Assembly (NCBI GenBank): GCA_963702165.1
Contig: OY969722.1
Span: 2,294,001-2,358,000 of the forward strand
DNA: 64,000 nucleotides
Reading direction: 5' to 3'
DNA from: Terrimesophilobacter sp963702165
GTDB taxonomy: Bacteria; Actinomycetota; Actinomycetes; Actinomycetales; Microbacteriaceae
Made by a program: the position numbers and the translations under genes. Positions 51,762-61,569 of the stretch are shown here, piece after piece. The notes under the pieces are model-generated. The model did not search any database, was not told the DNA's origin, and worked only from the letters and a program-made list of their open reading frames with translations. Position 1 is the stretch's first letter. Every line of letters starts with the position of its first letter.

Positions 51762-51926
51762 ACGGTCGAGCGGAATCCAGCCGTGCGACCAAACAGTGAC
51801 CAATCCATGAATTTTTGCGAGAGATCTTCCCCTCGAACGGGGGACAGGGTAACTTCTGCTCAATGACCCCTATCCGGGGGCCTCTGTTTGCGTCGCGCGA
51901 GCGGCGCATTGCTTAGGGGAGACACC

Positions 51927-54900
51927 TTGCAGGAATCAGCCGACTCCACCCTCATGAGGAACAGGAGGGGACGGAGCCGGCTGGCGATCGTCGCCTCCGC
52001 TGGAACACTCGCCCTTGCCTTCACCGGGCTCACGGCGACCGCGGCAAACGCCGCAGAAGTAACCCACACGATCGCCCAAGTGCAGGGCACAGGGGCCACA
52101 ACACCCCTGAGCGGCCAGACCGTCACGGTCGAGGGCATCGTCACCGCCGACTATCGCGGCGTGAGCAACTTCCGCGGCATCGTCATCCAGACGGAGGGTT
52201 CGGGGGGTGCGACTGACGCGACACCTGGCGCATCCGATGGGATCTTCGTCTTCCTGAACAACGCCAACCCGGCCGTTGCGATCGGCGACAAGGTGCGCGT
52301 CACAGGTGCAGCCGGCGAGAACTTCGACCAGACGCAGATCAGCGCGACAACCGCCGCGCAGACCGAGCTCGTCGAGGCCGGTGTCGGTGTTCCGGAAGCG
52401 ACGCCGCTTCCCGCGACCCTTATCGGCGCCGACCGCGAGGTCCTGGAGAGCCAGCTCGTCACCCCCACCGGCGACTACTACCTGGGCTCGAGCCACAACC
52501 TGTTCAGCTTCGGCGAGCTGTGGCTGAGCGCCCAGGCGCCGGCCGTGAAGAGCACAGAGACCACGGATGCCGGCGCCGACGCCAACGCGATCGCCGCGGC
52601 CAACGTGGCGAAGCGGCTGCTGCTCGATGACGGCTACAGCATCCGCGTCGACAACAGCAACCACGTGGGGGACCAGCCCTACTTCAGCGAGGAGGTCGTC
52701 GTTCGCAACGGCGACAAGGCGGTCTTCCCGCAGACCCCGTACGTGCTCTCGTGGGGCTTCAACGAGTGGCGGCTGCAGCCGACCGTGCCGATCACCGACG
52801 CGAACGGGGCGCCATTCACGCCGACCTTTGAGTCGACGAACCCGCGTCCGGCATCCCCGCCGCAGGTGGGCGGTGACTTCTCGGTCGCGAGCTTCAACGT
52901 GTTCAACTACTTCACGACGCTGACCAGCCAGAACTCCCAGGCGCGCGGTGCCGACACCGCAGCCGACTTCGCGATTCAGCAGGCGAAGATCGTCAAGGCG
53001 ATCAACGAGCTGGACGCGGATGTCGTCGCGCTGCAGGAGATCGAGAACTCGGTCAAGCTGGGTGAACCGCTCGACGAGGCACTTCAGTCATTGGTGGCCG
53101 AACTCAACGCGGCCGCGGGTGCAGGCACGTGGGACTACGTCCGCACACCGGCCGAGCTGAGCGACGCAGCCATCACCGACTTCATCAGCAACGCGATCAT
53201 CTTCAAGCCCGCCGCGGTCACGACGGTCGGTGGAAGCTTCACCCAGATCGACGAAACCGTGTGGGACATCGCGCGTGAGCCGATCGGGCAGACCTTCAAG
53301 TCGAACGACACTGGCAAGGTCTTCACGGTCATCGCCAACCACTTCAAGTCGAAGAGCGGCACCGGCGCAGAGCCGGCCGACGGTCAGGGCCAGTTCAACG
53401 CCGAGCGCGTCGAGCAGGCCAACAGCGTGCTCGCGCTCGTCGCGCAGGTGACCGCAGACGCCGACAAGAGCGAGGACGTGTTCCTCGTCGGCGACTTCAA
53501 CGCCTATCCGGAGGAGGACCCGATCCAGGTCTTCACGGATGCCGGCTGGGTCGACCTGCTCACCGAGCTCACCGACGGCCAGTACACCTACACCTTCAAC
53601 GGCGAGTGGGGTTCACTCGACCACATCCTCGCGACGCCGTCGGCGGCGGCATCCGTCACCGGAGCCGGTTCGTGGGCGATCAACGCGCCGGAATGGGGAG
53701 ACCGTGGCTACGAGTTCGCAGCCACCGACCCCGACAGCGTGTTCCGCTCCAGCGATCACGACCCGATCAAGGTCGGCGTCTCGGCCGAAATCGCGCCGGT
53801 GGAGATCGAGATCCTGACGATCAACGACTTCCACGGACGCATCGAGGCCGGATCGGACACGCCCGGTGCCGCTCAGTTAGGCGGCATGGTCGACTACTGG
53901 GAGGCCCAGAACCCGAACACCACGTTCGTGGCCGCGGGTGACCTGATCGGTGCATCGACGTTCACGTCGTTCATCCAAAAGGACCAGCCGACCATCGACG
54001 CGCTGAATGCAATCGGGCTCGACACGAGCTCGTTCGGCAACCACGAGTTCGACGGTGGGCGGGACGATGTCGACAACCGCATCCTGCAGGAAGCCGACTG
54101 GCCGTACCTCGCCGCCAACCTGTACGACCGCACGACCGGCGAGCCGGCCTATCAGGAGTACTTCCTGCAGGTCTTTGACGGTGTGACTGTCGGCTTCATC
54201 GGTGCGGTCACGGAGGAGCTGCCGAGCCTGGTCAGCCCCACCGGGATCGCCACGCTCGAGGTGCGCGACATCGTCATCGAGGTCAACCGCGTCGCTGGCG
54301 AACTCTCTGACGGTGACCTGGCCAACGGCGAGGCCGACGTGCTGGTGCTGCTCGTCCACGAGGGCGCGGCAACCCCGAACATCGCGTCGTCGACGGATGA
54401 CTCGGCGTTCGGCCGAATCGTGATGGGTCTCGACCCGAGCGTTGACGCCATCGTCTCCGGCCACACCCACCTGGCGTACGACCACGAGATCGCGATCCCC
54501 GGCATGGATCTTCCGCGCCTCGTGATCTCGGCCGGGCAGTACGGGCAGAACTACGGACACATGGACCTGACGGTCGATCCAGTGACGAAGGAGATCATCA
54601 GCTTCACCGCCGAGATCCTGCCGATCACCGGATTCACCCCGGATGCCGAGGTCGCCGCCATCGTGACAGCGGCCACCCAGGCGGCGAACGTCCTGGGTTC
54701 GGTCAAGGTCGGTGAGATCACCGAGTCGTTCTACCGCGGTGTGCAGAATCCGATTCCGCCGAGCCCGACCAACCCGAACGGCACGCCATTCCCGGAGAAC
54801 CGGGGAGCGGAGTCGTCACTGGGCAACTTCGTCGCGGACGTGCAGCTGTGGGCGACCAGTGAACTGGACACCCAGATCGCGTTCATGAACCCCGGAGGCC

Positions 54901-56006
54901 TCCGCGCCGACCTGGTCTACGCGTCGTCCGGGCCGAACGACCCCGACGGCAACGTCACCTATCGTGAGGCTGCCCAGGTGCAGCCGTTCGCGAACACCCT
55001 GGTGACGATGACGCTCACGGGCGAGCAGATCAGGCAGGTCCTGGAGCAGCAGTGGCAACCGGCTGGTTCGTCGCGCCCGTTCCTGAAACTGGGTGTCTCG
55101 GATGGGTTCGAGTACGTCTACGACCCGACCGCGGCATCCGGTGAGCGGATCACGGCGATGTACCTGAATGGTGAGGCGATCGACCCGACCGCGCAGTACC
55201 GGGTTGTTGCGAACTCCTTCCTCGCGGGCGGTGGCGACAACTTCGGCACCTTCGCACAGGGCACGCAGCGCTCCGACAGCGGACGCGTCGACCTGCAGGG
55301 CATGGTCGACTACTTCGTGGCCAACCCGGTCGCGTCGCCCGACTACGCACAGCGCTCGGTCGGCGTGAACCCGTCCGACGCGGATGCCGATGGCTACAGC
55401 GCCGGCGACCAGGTCACCCTCGACCTGTCGTCACTGCTGTTCACGCGCGGTGGTCCGACCACGGGCACCGTCGAGGTGCTCGCCGGCGGCACGGTGCTCG
55501 GTTCGGCCACGATCGACGGCACCATCGTCGACACGACCGACGAGCAGGGTCGGGCGACGGTGACGATCACGATTCCGGATGACGCGGCGGAGGGGACTCT
55601 GCTGCTCACCATCCGGGTGGCCGACAACGGCACCGAGATCGCCTACCCGCTGCAGGTCACCTCGAACCTTGAGGCGATCGCCAACGTCAAGGAGCCGAAG
55701 ATCACCGGCGCGGCGAAGGTGGGCCACACGGTCAAGGTGAACGCGGGCAACTGGAGCGTCAAGAAGCCCGAGTTCAGCTACCAGTGGCTGCGCGACGGCG
55801 CACCGATCGACGGCGCGACGGGTGCCAGCTACCGGATCACCGATGCTGACCTGGGCACCAAGCTGAGCGTCGTGGTGACGGCCAGCGCGAATGGCTTCGC
55901 CGACGGGTCCGCGACCAGCGACGCCCAGCGGGTGCAGCCGGCGCGCGGCGGTCTGCCCGGCCTGCTCGACTGGCTGACCAACCAGCTGGAGTCGATCACT
56001 CCGTAA
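51927..56006 (+). CDS. Secreted ExeM/NucH-type nuclease fused to 5'-nucleotidase
   Basis: A 1359-residue extracellular enzyme for scavenging nucleic acids. Signal peptide (basic start, LAIVASAGTLALAFTGLTAT, ANAAE). Residues about 45-160: OB-like ExeM domain. About 300-590: endonuclease/exonuclease/phosphatase domain (VASFNVFNYF, VVALQEIEN, ANHFKSK, LVGDFNAYPE, SSDHDPI). About 600-860: calcineurin-like phosphatase (ILTINDFHGRIE, AGDLIGAST, GNHEFDGG, SGHTHLAYDHE). About 880-1115: 5'-nucleotidase C domain (MNPGGLRADLVY, NSFLAGGGDNF). Then Ig-like domains, ending QWLRDGAPIDGATGASYRIT. DNA could go to nucleosides in one protein. No LPXTG anchor. TTG 51927 chosen (TAGGGGAGA upstream); ATG 51954 possible. 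Confidence 0.9.
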   Translation: MQESADSTLMRNRRGRSRLAIVASAGTLALAFTGLTATAANAAEVTHTIAQVQGTGATTPLSGQTVTVEGIVTADYRGVSNFRGIVIQTEGSGGATDATPGASDGIFVFLNNANPAVAIGDKVRVTGAAGENFDQTQISATTAAQTELVEAGVGVPEATPLPATLIGADREVLESQLVTPTGDYYLGSSHNLFSFGELWLSAQAPAVKSTETTDAGADANAIAAANVAKRLLLDDGYSIRVDNSNHVGDQPYFSEEVVVRNGDKAVFPQTPYVLSWGFNEWRLQPTVPITDANGAPFTPTFESTNPRPASPPQVGGDFSVASFNVFNYFTTLTSQNSQARGADTAADFAIQQAKIVKAINELDADVVALQEIENSVKLGEPLDEALQSLVAELNAAAGAGTWDYVRTPAELSDAAITDFISNAIIFKPAAVTTVGGSFTQIDETVWDIAREPIGQTFKSNDTGKVFTVIANHFKSKSGTGAEPADGQGQFNAERVEQANSVLALVAQVTADADKSEDVFLVGDFNAYPEEDPIQVFTDAGWVDLLTELTDGQYTYTFNGEWGSLDHILATPSAAASVTGAGSWAINAPEWGDRGYEFAATDPDSVFRSSDHDPIKVGVSAEIAPVEIEILTINDFHGRIEAGSDTPGAAQLGGMVDYWEAQNPNTTFVAAGDLIGASTFTSFIQKDQPTIDALNAIGLDTSSFGNHEFDGGRDDVDNRILQEADWPYLAANLYDRTTGEPAYQEYFLQVFDGVTVGFIGAVTEELPSLVSPTGIATLEVRDIVIEVNRVAGELSDGDLANGEADVLVLLVHEGAATPNIASSTDDSAFGRIVMGLDPSVDAIVSGHTHLAYDHEIAIPGMDLPRLVISAGQYGQNYGHMDLTVDPVTKEIISFTAEILPITGFTPDAEVAAIVTAATQAANVLGSVKVGEITESFYRGVQNPIPPSPTNPNGTPFPENRGAESSLGNFVADVQLWATSELDTQIAFMNPGGLRADLVYASSGPNDPDGNVTYREAAQVQPFANTLVTMTLTGEQIRQVLEQQWQPAGSSRPFLKLGVSDGFEYVYDPTAASGERITAMYLNGEAIDPTAQYRVVANSFLAGGGDNFGTFAQGTQRSDSGRVDLQGMVDYFVANPVASPDYAQRSVGVNPSDADADGYSAGDQVTLDLSSLLFTRGGPTTGTVEVLAGGTVLGSATIDGTIVDTTDEQGRATVTITIPDDAAEGTLLLTIRVADNGTEIAYPLQVTSNLEAIANVKEPKITGAAKVGHTVKVNAGNWSVKKPEFSYQWLRDGAPIDGATGASYRITDADLGTKLSVVVTASANGFADGSATSDAQRVQPARGGLPGLLDWLTNQLESITP

Positions 56007-56019
56007 CACACCGATGGTC

Positions 56020-56049
56020 GGCCGGGCAGCCCTCGCGGGTTGCCCGGCC
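56020..56049. terminator. Bidirectional terminator hairpin
   Basis: GGCCGGGCAGCC pairs with GGTTGCCCGGCC around CTCGCG (12-base stem, one G-T), between convergent stops at 56006 and 56060; outer CACACCG/CGGCTGTGTG can extend it. No U-run. Confidence 0.8.
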
Positions 56050-56059
56050 GGCTGTGTGT

Positions 56060-56986
56060 TCAGTCGGCGAGCGAGAGGGCGGTGCCGTCGAGGATGTCGT
56101 GCTCGCTTGTGACAACGGTGTCGATTCCGGATGCGCCCTGCACCCGTCCGACGATGACCGACCAGACCAGGGCACCGGATGCGATCACGTCGACGCGACC
56201 CGGGTGCATATAGGGGAGCGCGGCCCGCTGCTCACGGGGCATCGACGCGAGGTCGGCACAGGCCTCGAGCACCTTCTCGACCGGAAGCCTGGTGCCGTTG
56301 ATCACATCGGGCTGATAGCTCGGCAGCCGGAGGGCATGCGCGGTGACCGTGGTGACGGTGCCTGCAACGCCGACGAGTTCGCTCGCGCGGCTGAGGTCGA
56401 CGACGCCTGCTGCCTCGTCGAGCGCCGAGTTCACGTCCGCGCGCACTGCCGCGCGCTGGGCCTCGGTGGGCGGGTCGAAGTGCAGGTGCCGCTCGGTGAG
56501 TCGCACGCATCCGACGTCCATCGAGAAGGATGACAGCGGTGTCCCGTCGCCGAGCACCAACTCTGTCGAGCCGCCGCCCAGGTCGACGACTAAGCGCTCG
56601 GTCACCGCATCCGAGTCGAGGACGCTCACCGCGCCGCGAAACGACAGCGCCGCTTCCTCCTCGCCGCTGATCACCTCGGGCGTGACGCCCAGGATCTCGC
56701 GCACGCCGTTCAGGAACTCGTCCCGGTTCGCGGCGTCGCGCGTCGCGGAGGTGGCGACGAATCGCATCCGTTCGACACCGTGTTCTCGGCACAGGTCGGC
56801 GTAGCGCTGGGTGGTCTCGAGCGTGCGAGCCAGCGCGTCGTCGGCAAAGCGTCCAGTCCTGTCCACGCCCTGGCCGAGGCGCACCAGTTCAAGGGTGCGC
56901 ACAACGTCGGTCAGCGACCCGTCGTGCGCGTCCGCGATGAGCAGTCGCAGGGAGTTGGTTCCGCAATCGAACGCGGCGACGCGCAT
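56060..56986 (-). CDS. ppx: Exopolyphosphatase/pppGpp phosphatase family protein
   Basis: A 308-residue ASKHA-fold phosphatase removing phosphate from polyphosphate or pppGpp. MRVAAFDCGTNSLRLLIADA (phosphate 1), FVATSATRDAANRDEFL, VISGEEEAALSFRGAV with the catalytic glutamate, and VDLGGGSTELVLGDG (phosphate 2) are clear. Length fits the short actinobacterial Ppx type. ATG 56986 with AAGGAG. Polyphosphate versus pppGpp preference cannot be told. Confidence 0.93.
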   Translation of the reverse strand: MRVAAFDCGTNSLRLLIADAHDGSLTDVVRTLELVRLGQGVDRTGRFADDALARTLETTQRYADLCREHGVERMRFVATSATRDAANRDEFLNGVREILGVTPEVISGEEEAALSFRGAVSVLDSDAVTERLVVDLGGGSTELVLGDGTPLSSFSMDVGCVRLTERHLHFDPPTEAQRAAVRADVNSALDEAAGVVDLSRASELVGVAGTVTTVTAHALRLPSYQPDVINGTRLPVEKVLEACADLASMPREQRAALPYMHPGRVDVIASGALVWSVIVGRVQGASGIDTVVTSEHDILDGTALSLAD

Positions 56987-57059
56987 CGGGCTCCTTTCGG
57001 CAAGGAGCCAGCCTACGCCTGCGAAATGTCTGTCAGGTTCCGCGCTGCCCGGTCGAGCA

Positions 57060-57124
57060 CGCGCGGGTCAAACCTCCATCCGCGGGTCGAATTCGACCCG
57101 CGCGTGGAAGTTCGACCCGCGCGC
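57060..57124. repeat. Intergenic nested palindrome, family B copy 3
   Basis: The same perfect 22-bp core as copy 1 (57081-57102, centred GTCGAATTCGAC) with outer GCGCGGGTCAAA and TTCGACCCGCGC arms. Lies between two minus-strand genes. Confidence 0.85.
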
Positions 57125-57134
57125 GGCGCCGGGG

Positions 57135-58328
57135 CTACTCGCCGAACAGCTCGCGCTCGATCCGCTCCACCGTCCACGGGACGGCTTCCGGCTCGACCTG
57201 TGCAGCGATCAGCGCCCCGACCAGCTCGATGAACCAGCCGGACGCATCCGAATTGTTGAGCATGACCACGATCGTCGTGTCGGTCTCGGGGTTGTGCAGC
57301 ATCTGGGTCACGAAGCCGGGCATGTCCCCGCCGTGCCCGCGGTACGGACCGTACTCCTGCACGCCCAGTCCGTACGAGGTCTCGTAGGACTTGCCGACCC
57401 CGGTCGCACGTGTGTCCCATTGCGCGGCGAACATCTCGTCGCTGAGCAGTCCGCCGGTGGCGACCGCTTCGACCCAGGTGCCGAGATCCTCGACCGTCGA
57501 CACGACTCCGCCTGACTCGTACGCGATGCTCGGCGACAGTTCCGTCACGTCGTCGGCGCTGTCCGGGATCGGTGCGAGGGAGTCGTCGAACGCGGCCATG
57601 TAGCCGTGCGAGAAGGGCTCCGGAAGCCCGGTTTCGGATGGGTCGGGGTAGCTCGTCCCGGTGAGGCCCAGCGGTCGGTTGATGCCCTCTTCGTACAACT
57701 CGGCCCACGGGGTGCCCGTGATCGCCTCGATTGCGAGACCAAGCAGCACGAAGCCGCCGTTGGTGTAGGAGAAGCGCTGGCCGGGCTCGCCGACGCGCGG
57801 CGCCGCCAGTGTCGCCTCGATGAGTTCCGAACGCTCCAACGGTGCTTTCATGTCAGCCAGGATCGTCGAGAATAGCGCCTCCCGGTAGTCGCCGACACCC
57901 GAGGTGTGCTGGCACAGGTTGCGGAAGGTGATGCCACTGAGGTCGTACCGCTCATCCAACGAACGCAGCTCGTCGCTGCGGTCGCTGTACTCGATCAGTT
58001 CGTCGTCCAGCTCGATGACGCCAGCGTCGACCTGCTGCAGCATGACGGTGCAGGTCATCGACTTCGTGTTCGAGGCGATCCGGAACCGCATGTCGGTGGT
58101 GAGCTCTGACCCGTCGAGGTCGGCGTCACCCACCGCGAGCGTGATCTCTTCCTCGCCTTGGCGCACGAGCAGGAGGCCACCGGGGGATCCAGCTTCCTCG
58201 ACAACTCTCAGCAGGGTGTCGAGCAGTTGTGCTTCCAGCGGCGACGTCGCCGGTGCGGCGTGTGCCACACAGCCGGCGGCCGCAAGTGTCACGGTCAGCG
58301 CGGCGGCAGCGAGTGGGATGCGTCTCAT
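57135..58328 (-). CDS. Class C beta-lactamase-like serine hydrolase, lipoprotein
   Basis: A 397-residue extracytoplasmic serine hydrolase (peptidase S12). Signal MRRIPLAAAALTVTLAAAGC with lipobox AAGC. RIASNTKSMTCTVMLQQVDA has SxxK (Ser and Lys in SNTK), QHTSGVGDYR follows, SYTNGGFVLLGLAIEAITGT has the YxN motif and GHGGDMPGF stands for the third H/KxG motif. It could be a D-alanyl-D-alanine carboxypeptidase-like enzyme or esterase; beta-lactam resistance is not supported. ATG 58328 with GAGGAG. Single gene. Confidence 0.9.
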   Translation of the reverse strand: MRRIPLAAAALTVTLAAAGCVAHAAPATSPLEAQLLDTLLRVVEEAGSPGGLLLVRQGEEEITLAVGDADLDGSELTTDMRFRIASNTKSMTCTVMLQQVDAGVIELDDELIEYSDRSDELRSLDERYDLSGITFRNLCQHTSGVGDYREALFSTILADMKAPLERSELIEATLAAPRVGEPGQRFSYTNGGFVLLGLAIEAITGTPWAELYEEGINRPLGLTGTSYPDPSETGLPEPFSHGYMAAFDDSLAPIPDSADDVTELSPSIAYESGGVVSTVEDLGTWVEAVATGGLLSDEMFAAQWDTRATGVGKSYETSYGLGVQEYGPYRGHGGDMPGFVTQMLHNPETDTTIVVMLNNSDASGWFIELVGALIAAQVEPEAVPWTVERIERELFGE

Positions 58329-58474
58329 GGTGTTGCTCCTCGTAGGTTCGCACCCACGGTAGGCAGCTGCCCTGTCCCGCCGTCACGGTCTGCGGTCACT
58401 CGTGCAGGGCGCGTGTCCCGATGTGGGAGGACAGCCCAACTAACACAATCGTGGCGGTCGTCACGAAAGCGCAA

Positions 58475-58480
58475 TATGCT
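58475..58480 (+). promoter_or_regulatory. Probable leaderless promoter -10 box (kynurenine operon)
   Basis: TATGCT, then GTGCGGC, then ATG 58488 of the tryptophan dioxygenase. Confidence 0.5.
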
Positions 58481-58487
58481 GTGCGGC

Positions 58488-59354
58488 ATGACGGATGCGC
58501 GAAGCGGCGAACGTGAGATCGAACGGGAGATCGTCACCGACTTCCGCGATCGGATGAGCTACGGCTCCTACCTGCAGCTCGATCGGCTGCTGTCGGCGCA
58601 ACTGCCGGTGAGCAGCCCGGAGCATCACGACGAGCTGCTGTTCATCATCCAGCACCAGACCACCGAACTGTGGTTGAAGCTGGTGATCCATGAGCTGATC
58701 GCCGCACGTGACTCCATCGCTCGCGACGAACTGCAGCCCGCGTTGAAGAACATCGCCAGGGTCAAGCACATTCAACGCACCCTCACCGAACAGTGGTCGG
58801 TGCTGGCCACGCTCACACCAACCGAGTACGCGCAGTTCCGCGGTGTGCTCGGGAACGCATCCGGATTCCAGTCGCACCAGTACCGCGCGGTCGAGTTCCT
58901 GCTCGGCAACAAGAACGCCGGCATGCTGCGCGTCTTCGAGTCGCACCCTGAGGCGCACGCCATGCTCTCGGAGCTGCTCACGAGCCCCAGCGTGTACGAC
59001 GAGTTCCTGCGTTTCCTCGCGCGACGTGGGTTCGAGGTGCCGAGCAGTGTGCTCGAGCGCGATGTCACCAAGGGCTACTCGTTCACGCCGGAGCTCGTCA
59101 CCACCTTCCGCACGATCTACGAGAACCCGGATGAGCACTGGCTCGAGTACGAGACCTGCGAGGAGTTCGTCGACCTGGAGGACAACTTCCAGCAGTGGCG
59201 GTTCCGGCACCTGAAGACCGTGCTCCGGATCATCGGCACGAAGCGCGGCACGGGCGGCTCAAGCGGTGTCGGCTTCCTGGAGAAGGCGCTCGACCTCACC
59301 TTCTTCCCCGAGCTATTTGCGGTGCGCACCGAGATCGGCGCGACCGGTGGTTGA
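58488..59354 (+). CDS. kynA: Tryptophan 2,3-dioxygenase
   Basis: Haem enzyme opening the indole ring: tryptophan to N-formylkynurenine. The 288-residue protein is all-helical with family motifs MSYGSYLQLDRLLSAQ, HHDELLFIIQHQTTELWLKL, FRGVLGNASGFQSHQYRAVE and WRFRHLKTVLRIIGTKRGTG, whose histidine is the expected haem ligand. First gene of the operon (leaderless start); the amidohydrolase begins 8 bases before its stop. Confidence 0.95.
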   Translation: MTDARSGEREIEREIVTDFRDRMSYGSYLQLDRLLSAQLPVSSPEHHDELLFIIQHQTTELWLKLVIHELIAARDSIARDELQPALKNIARVKHIQRTLTEQWSVLATLTPTEYAQFRGVLGNASGFQSHQYRAVEFLLGNKNAGMLRVFESHPEAHAMLSELLTSPSVYDEFLRFLARRGFEVPSSVLERDVTKGYSFTPELVTTFRTIYENPDEHWLEYETCEEFVDLEDNFQQWRFRHLKTVLRIIGTKRGTGGSSGVGFLEKALDLTFFPELFAVRTEIGATGG

Positions 59355-59385
59355 GGGATCAGCCGAAGGCCGATCGTCTCGAAAC
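59346..59385. repeat. Diverged dispersed repeat, family F copy 3, inside the operon
   Basis: GGTGGTTGAG ... GTCTCGAAACC is the longer variant of the family F element, spanning the dioxygenase stop and the amidohydrolase start, so it is translated in one or both genes. Confidence 0.55.
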
Positions 59386-60366
59386 CCCGTCGTATTCCGA
59401 GTCGACGAGTGCTGGGCGGGCGAGTGGCTCGGACCGACCGTGCTCGAGGTCGATGACCGCGGCATCCGACGCTCGGCTGCCACACCGACCGCTCACCTGT
59501 CGGGCACGGTGCTCCCCGGTCTGCGCGACGCGCACGTGCACCTCGGCCTCATCGACCCGACCGCCCTGCTCGCGGGCGGCATCGGCGCGGTCGACGATTG
59601 CGGGTGGGATCCGGATGCCGCGCGCGCCTGGGCTGCGGACCACCACCTCCCCGAGATCAGGTTCGCGGGCGCATTCCTCACCGCGCCCGGCGGCTACCCA
59701 TCCGACCGGGGATGGGCGCCGGCGGCATCCGTGCTCGAGGTCGCCGGCACCAACGACGCCGGCGACGCCGTGCAGCACCAGCTCGACGCCGGCGCGAGCT
59801 TCATCAAGGTCACGCTCAACGCGGCGGCGGGCCCGGTGCTGGATGACGCCACGCTGTGCGCGATCGTCGGTGAAGCCCACTCCCGCGGCCTCGGCGTGAC
59901 CGCGCATGTCGAGGGAGCCGGCCAGGCGGAGCGGGCCTTCAGTGCGGGCGTCGACCGGTTCGCGCACGCGCCGTTCACCGATCGCCTGAGTGACGACCTG
60001 CTGTCCGCAATGGCCGACAACGTCAGTTGGGTGAGCACGCTCGACATCCACGGCTGGGGCGAGCCGACCGCCGGCTTCGACATCGCGAGCGACAACGTTC
60101 GCCGCTTCCGCGACCTCGGCGGCCGGATCGTCTACGGCACGGATCTCGGCAACGGACCGCTGCCGGTCGGCATCAACCACCGCGAGCTGAGCGCGCTGAC
60201 CGAAGCCGGGTTAGGAGGCGACGACCTCGTTGCCGCCATCGCGCCCGCGCGCTTCGGCCGCATCCTGTCCCACCTCGCCGACGACCGTCATCCGGATACC
60301 GCAGCCTGGCTCGCCGGCGCATCCACCATCACCACCGACCAACTCCTGGAGCGACTCGCGCAATGA
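59347..60366 (+). CDS. Metal-dependent amidohydrolase in the kynurenine operon
   Basis: A 339-residue amidohydrolase-superfamily TIM barrel. DAHVHLGL is the HxH metal pair; FIKVTLN holds the bridging lysine; TAHVEGAG and FAHAPFTD the following histidines; IVYGTDLGNG the catalytic aspartate. Wedged between tryptophan dioxygenase and kynureninase, where kynurenine formamidase is needed; no classical kynB is seen, so it may deformylate N-formylkynurenine. That is inference from context. Start at GTG 59347 lies in a repeat element; the real start is not certain. Its stop overlaps kynureninase (ATGA). Confidence 0.82.
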   Translation: MVEGSAEGRSSRNPVVFRVDECWAGEWLGPTVLEVDDRGIRRSAATPTAHLSGTVLPGLRDAHVHLGLIDPTALLAGGIGAVDDCGWDPDAARAWAADHHLPEIRFAGAFLTAPGGYPSDRGWAPAASVLEVAGTNDAGDAVQHQLDAGASFIKVTLNAAAGPVLDDATLCAIVGEAHSRGLGVTAHVEGAGQAERAFSAGVDRFAHAPFTDRLSDDLLSAMADNVSWVSTLDIHGWGEPTAGFDIASDNVRRFRDLGGRIVYGTDLGNGPLPVGINHRELSALTEAGLGGDDLVAAIAPARFGRILSHLADDRHPDTAAWLAGASTITTDQLLERLAQ

Positions 60367-61569
60367 CCACAGCAGCCCAACTCGACAGCACCGACCCGCT
60401 CGCCGGCTACCGCGAGCGATTCGTCACCGACGGCGACGTGATCGCCTACCTCGACGGCAACTCGCTCGGGCGGCCGACCCGGGCGAGCGTGCAGCGGCTC
60501 ACCGAGTTCGCAGAAAAGCACTGGGGCGGGCGGCTGATCCGCGGCTGGGATGAGCAGTGGTACGAGCTGCCGCTGGCCGTCGGCGACCGCATCGGCGCTG
60601 TCACGCTCGGCGCTGCGCCAGGCCAGGTGTTCGTCGGCGACTCCACCACGGTGATCCTCTACAAGCTCATCCGCGCCGCGCTGGCCGCGCGCCCCGGCCG
60701 CGACGAGATCGTCGTCGACACCGACAACTTCCCGACCGACCGGTTCGTCCTCCAGGGGATCGCCGCCGAGTGCGGGGCCACCCTGCGCTGGGTGTCGCCG
60801 ACACCGGATGCCGGAGTGACGCCGGACGCAGGTGGCGGCGGTGGTCGGCGATCACACCGCACTCGTCGTCCTCTCGCATGTCGCCTACCGCTCCGGCTAC
60901 CTCGCCGATGCCCGGGAGATCACACGCATCGCCCACGACGCCGGCGCGCTCGTGCTGTGGGACCTGTGCCACTCGGTGGGCGTCGTGCCCACCGAATTGG
61001 ACGCGTGGGGAGTGGACCTCGCCGCCGGCTGCACCTACAAGTACCTGAACGGTGGACCCGGTTCCCCGGCTTTCGGTTACGTGCGAGCCGAGCACCAGGG
61101 CAGCCTGCGGCAGCCGATCCAGGGCTGGATGGGCAGCGCCAACCCGTTCGAGATGGGACCGGACTACGCGCCGCACTCAGGCATCCGGCGCTTCATCAGC
61201 GGCACACCGTCGGTGGTCGGGATGCTTGCTATGCAGGACATGCTCGACCTCATCGATGCCGCTGGGATCGATGCCATCCGGGCGAAGTCCGTGGCGCTCA
61301 CCGAGTTGGCGATCGACCTTGCCGACGAGCTGCTGGAGCCGCGCGGTGCGGTGCTGTCGTCGCCGCGCGACCCGGCGCGTCGGGGAAGCCATGTGACCGT
61401 CGACCATCCGGCGTTCAGTGACGTGGTCGGGCGGCTGTGGGAGCGTGGCGTGATCCCCGATTTCCGTCGTCCGCACGGATTGCGGCTGGGCCTCTCCCCG
61501 TTGACGACGAGCTTCGCCGAAGTGCAGCTGGGTGTCGAGGCCATCGCCGAGGAGCTCGACGCGGCGTGA
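60363..61569 (+). pseudogene. kynU: Kynureninase, one frameshift
   Basis: PLP enzyme cleaving kynurenine to anthranilate and alanine. VIAYLDGNSLGRPTRASVQR, WGGRLIRGWDEQWYELPLAV, and GDSTTVILYKLIRAALAARP are in the first frame; after a one-base shift near 60838 (GGTGGCGGCGGTGG run): TALVVLSHVAYRSGYLADAR, WDLCHSVGVVPTELDAWGVD and CTYKYLNGGPGSPAFGYV, with the Schiff-base lysine. About 402 codons. Start ATG overlaps the amidohydrolase stop, and its stop overlaps paaX (GTGA). Probably a sequence error. Confidence 0.9.

Noticed and set aside
57135..58328. A true beta-lactam resistance gene
   Set aside because: The SxxK and YxN motifs are shared by many S12 hydrolases; the third motif and lipoprotein nature fit a general serine hydrolase.
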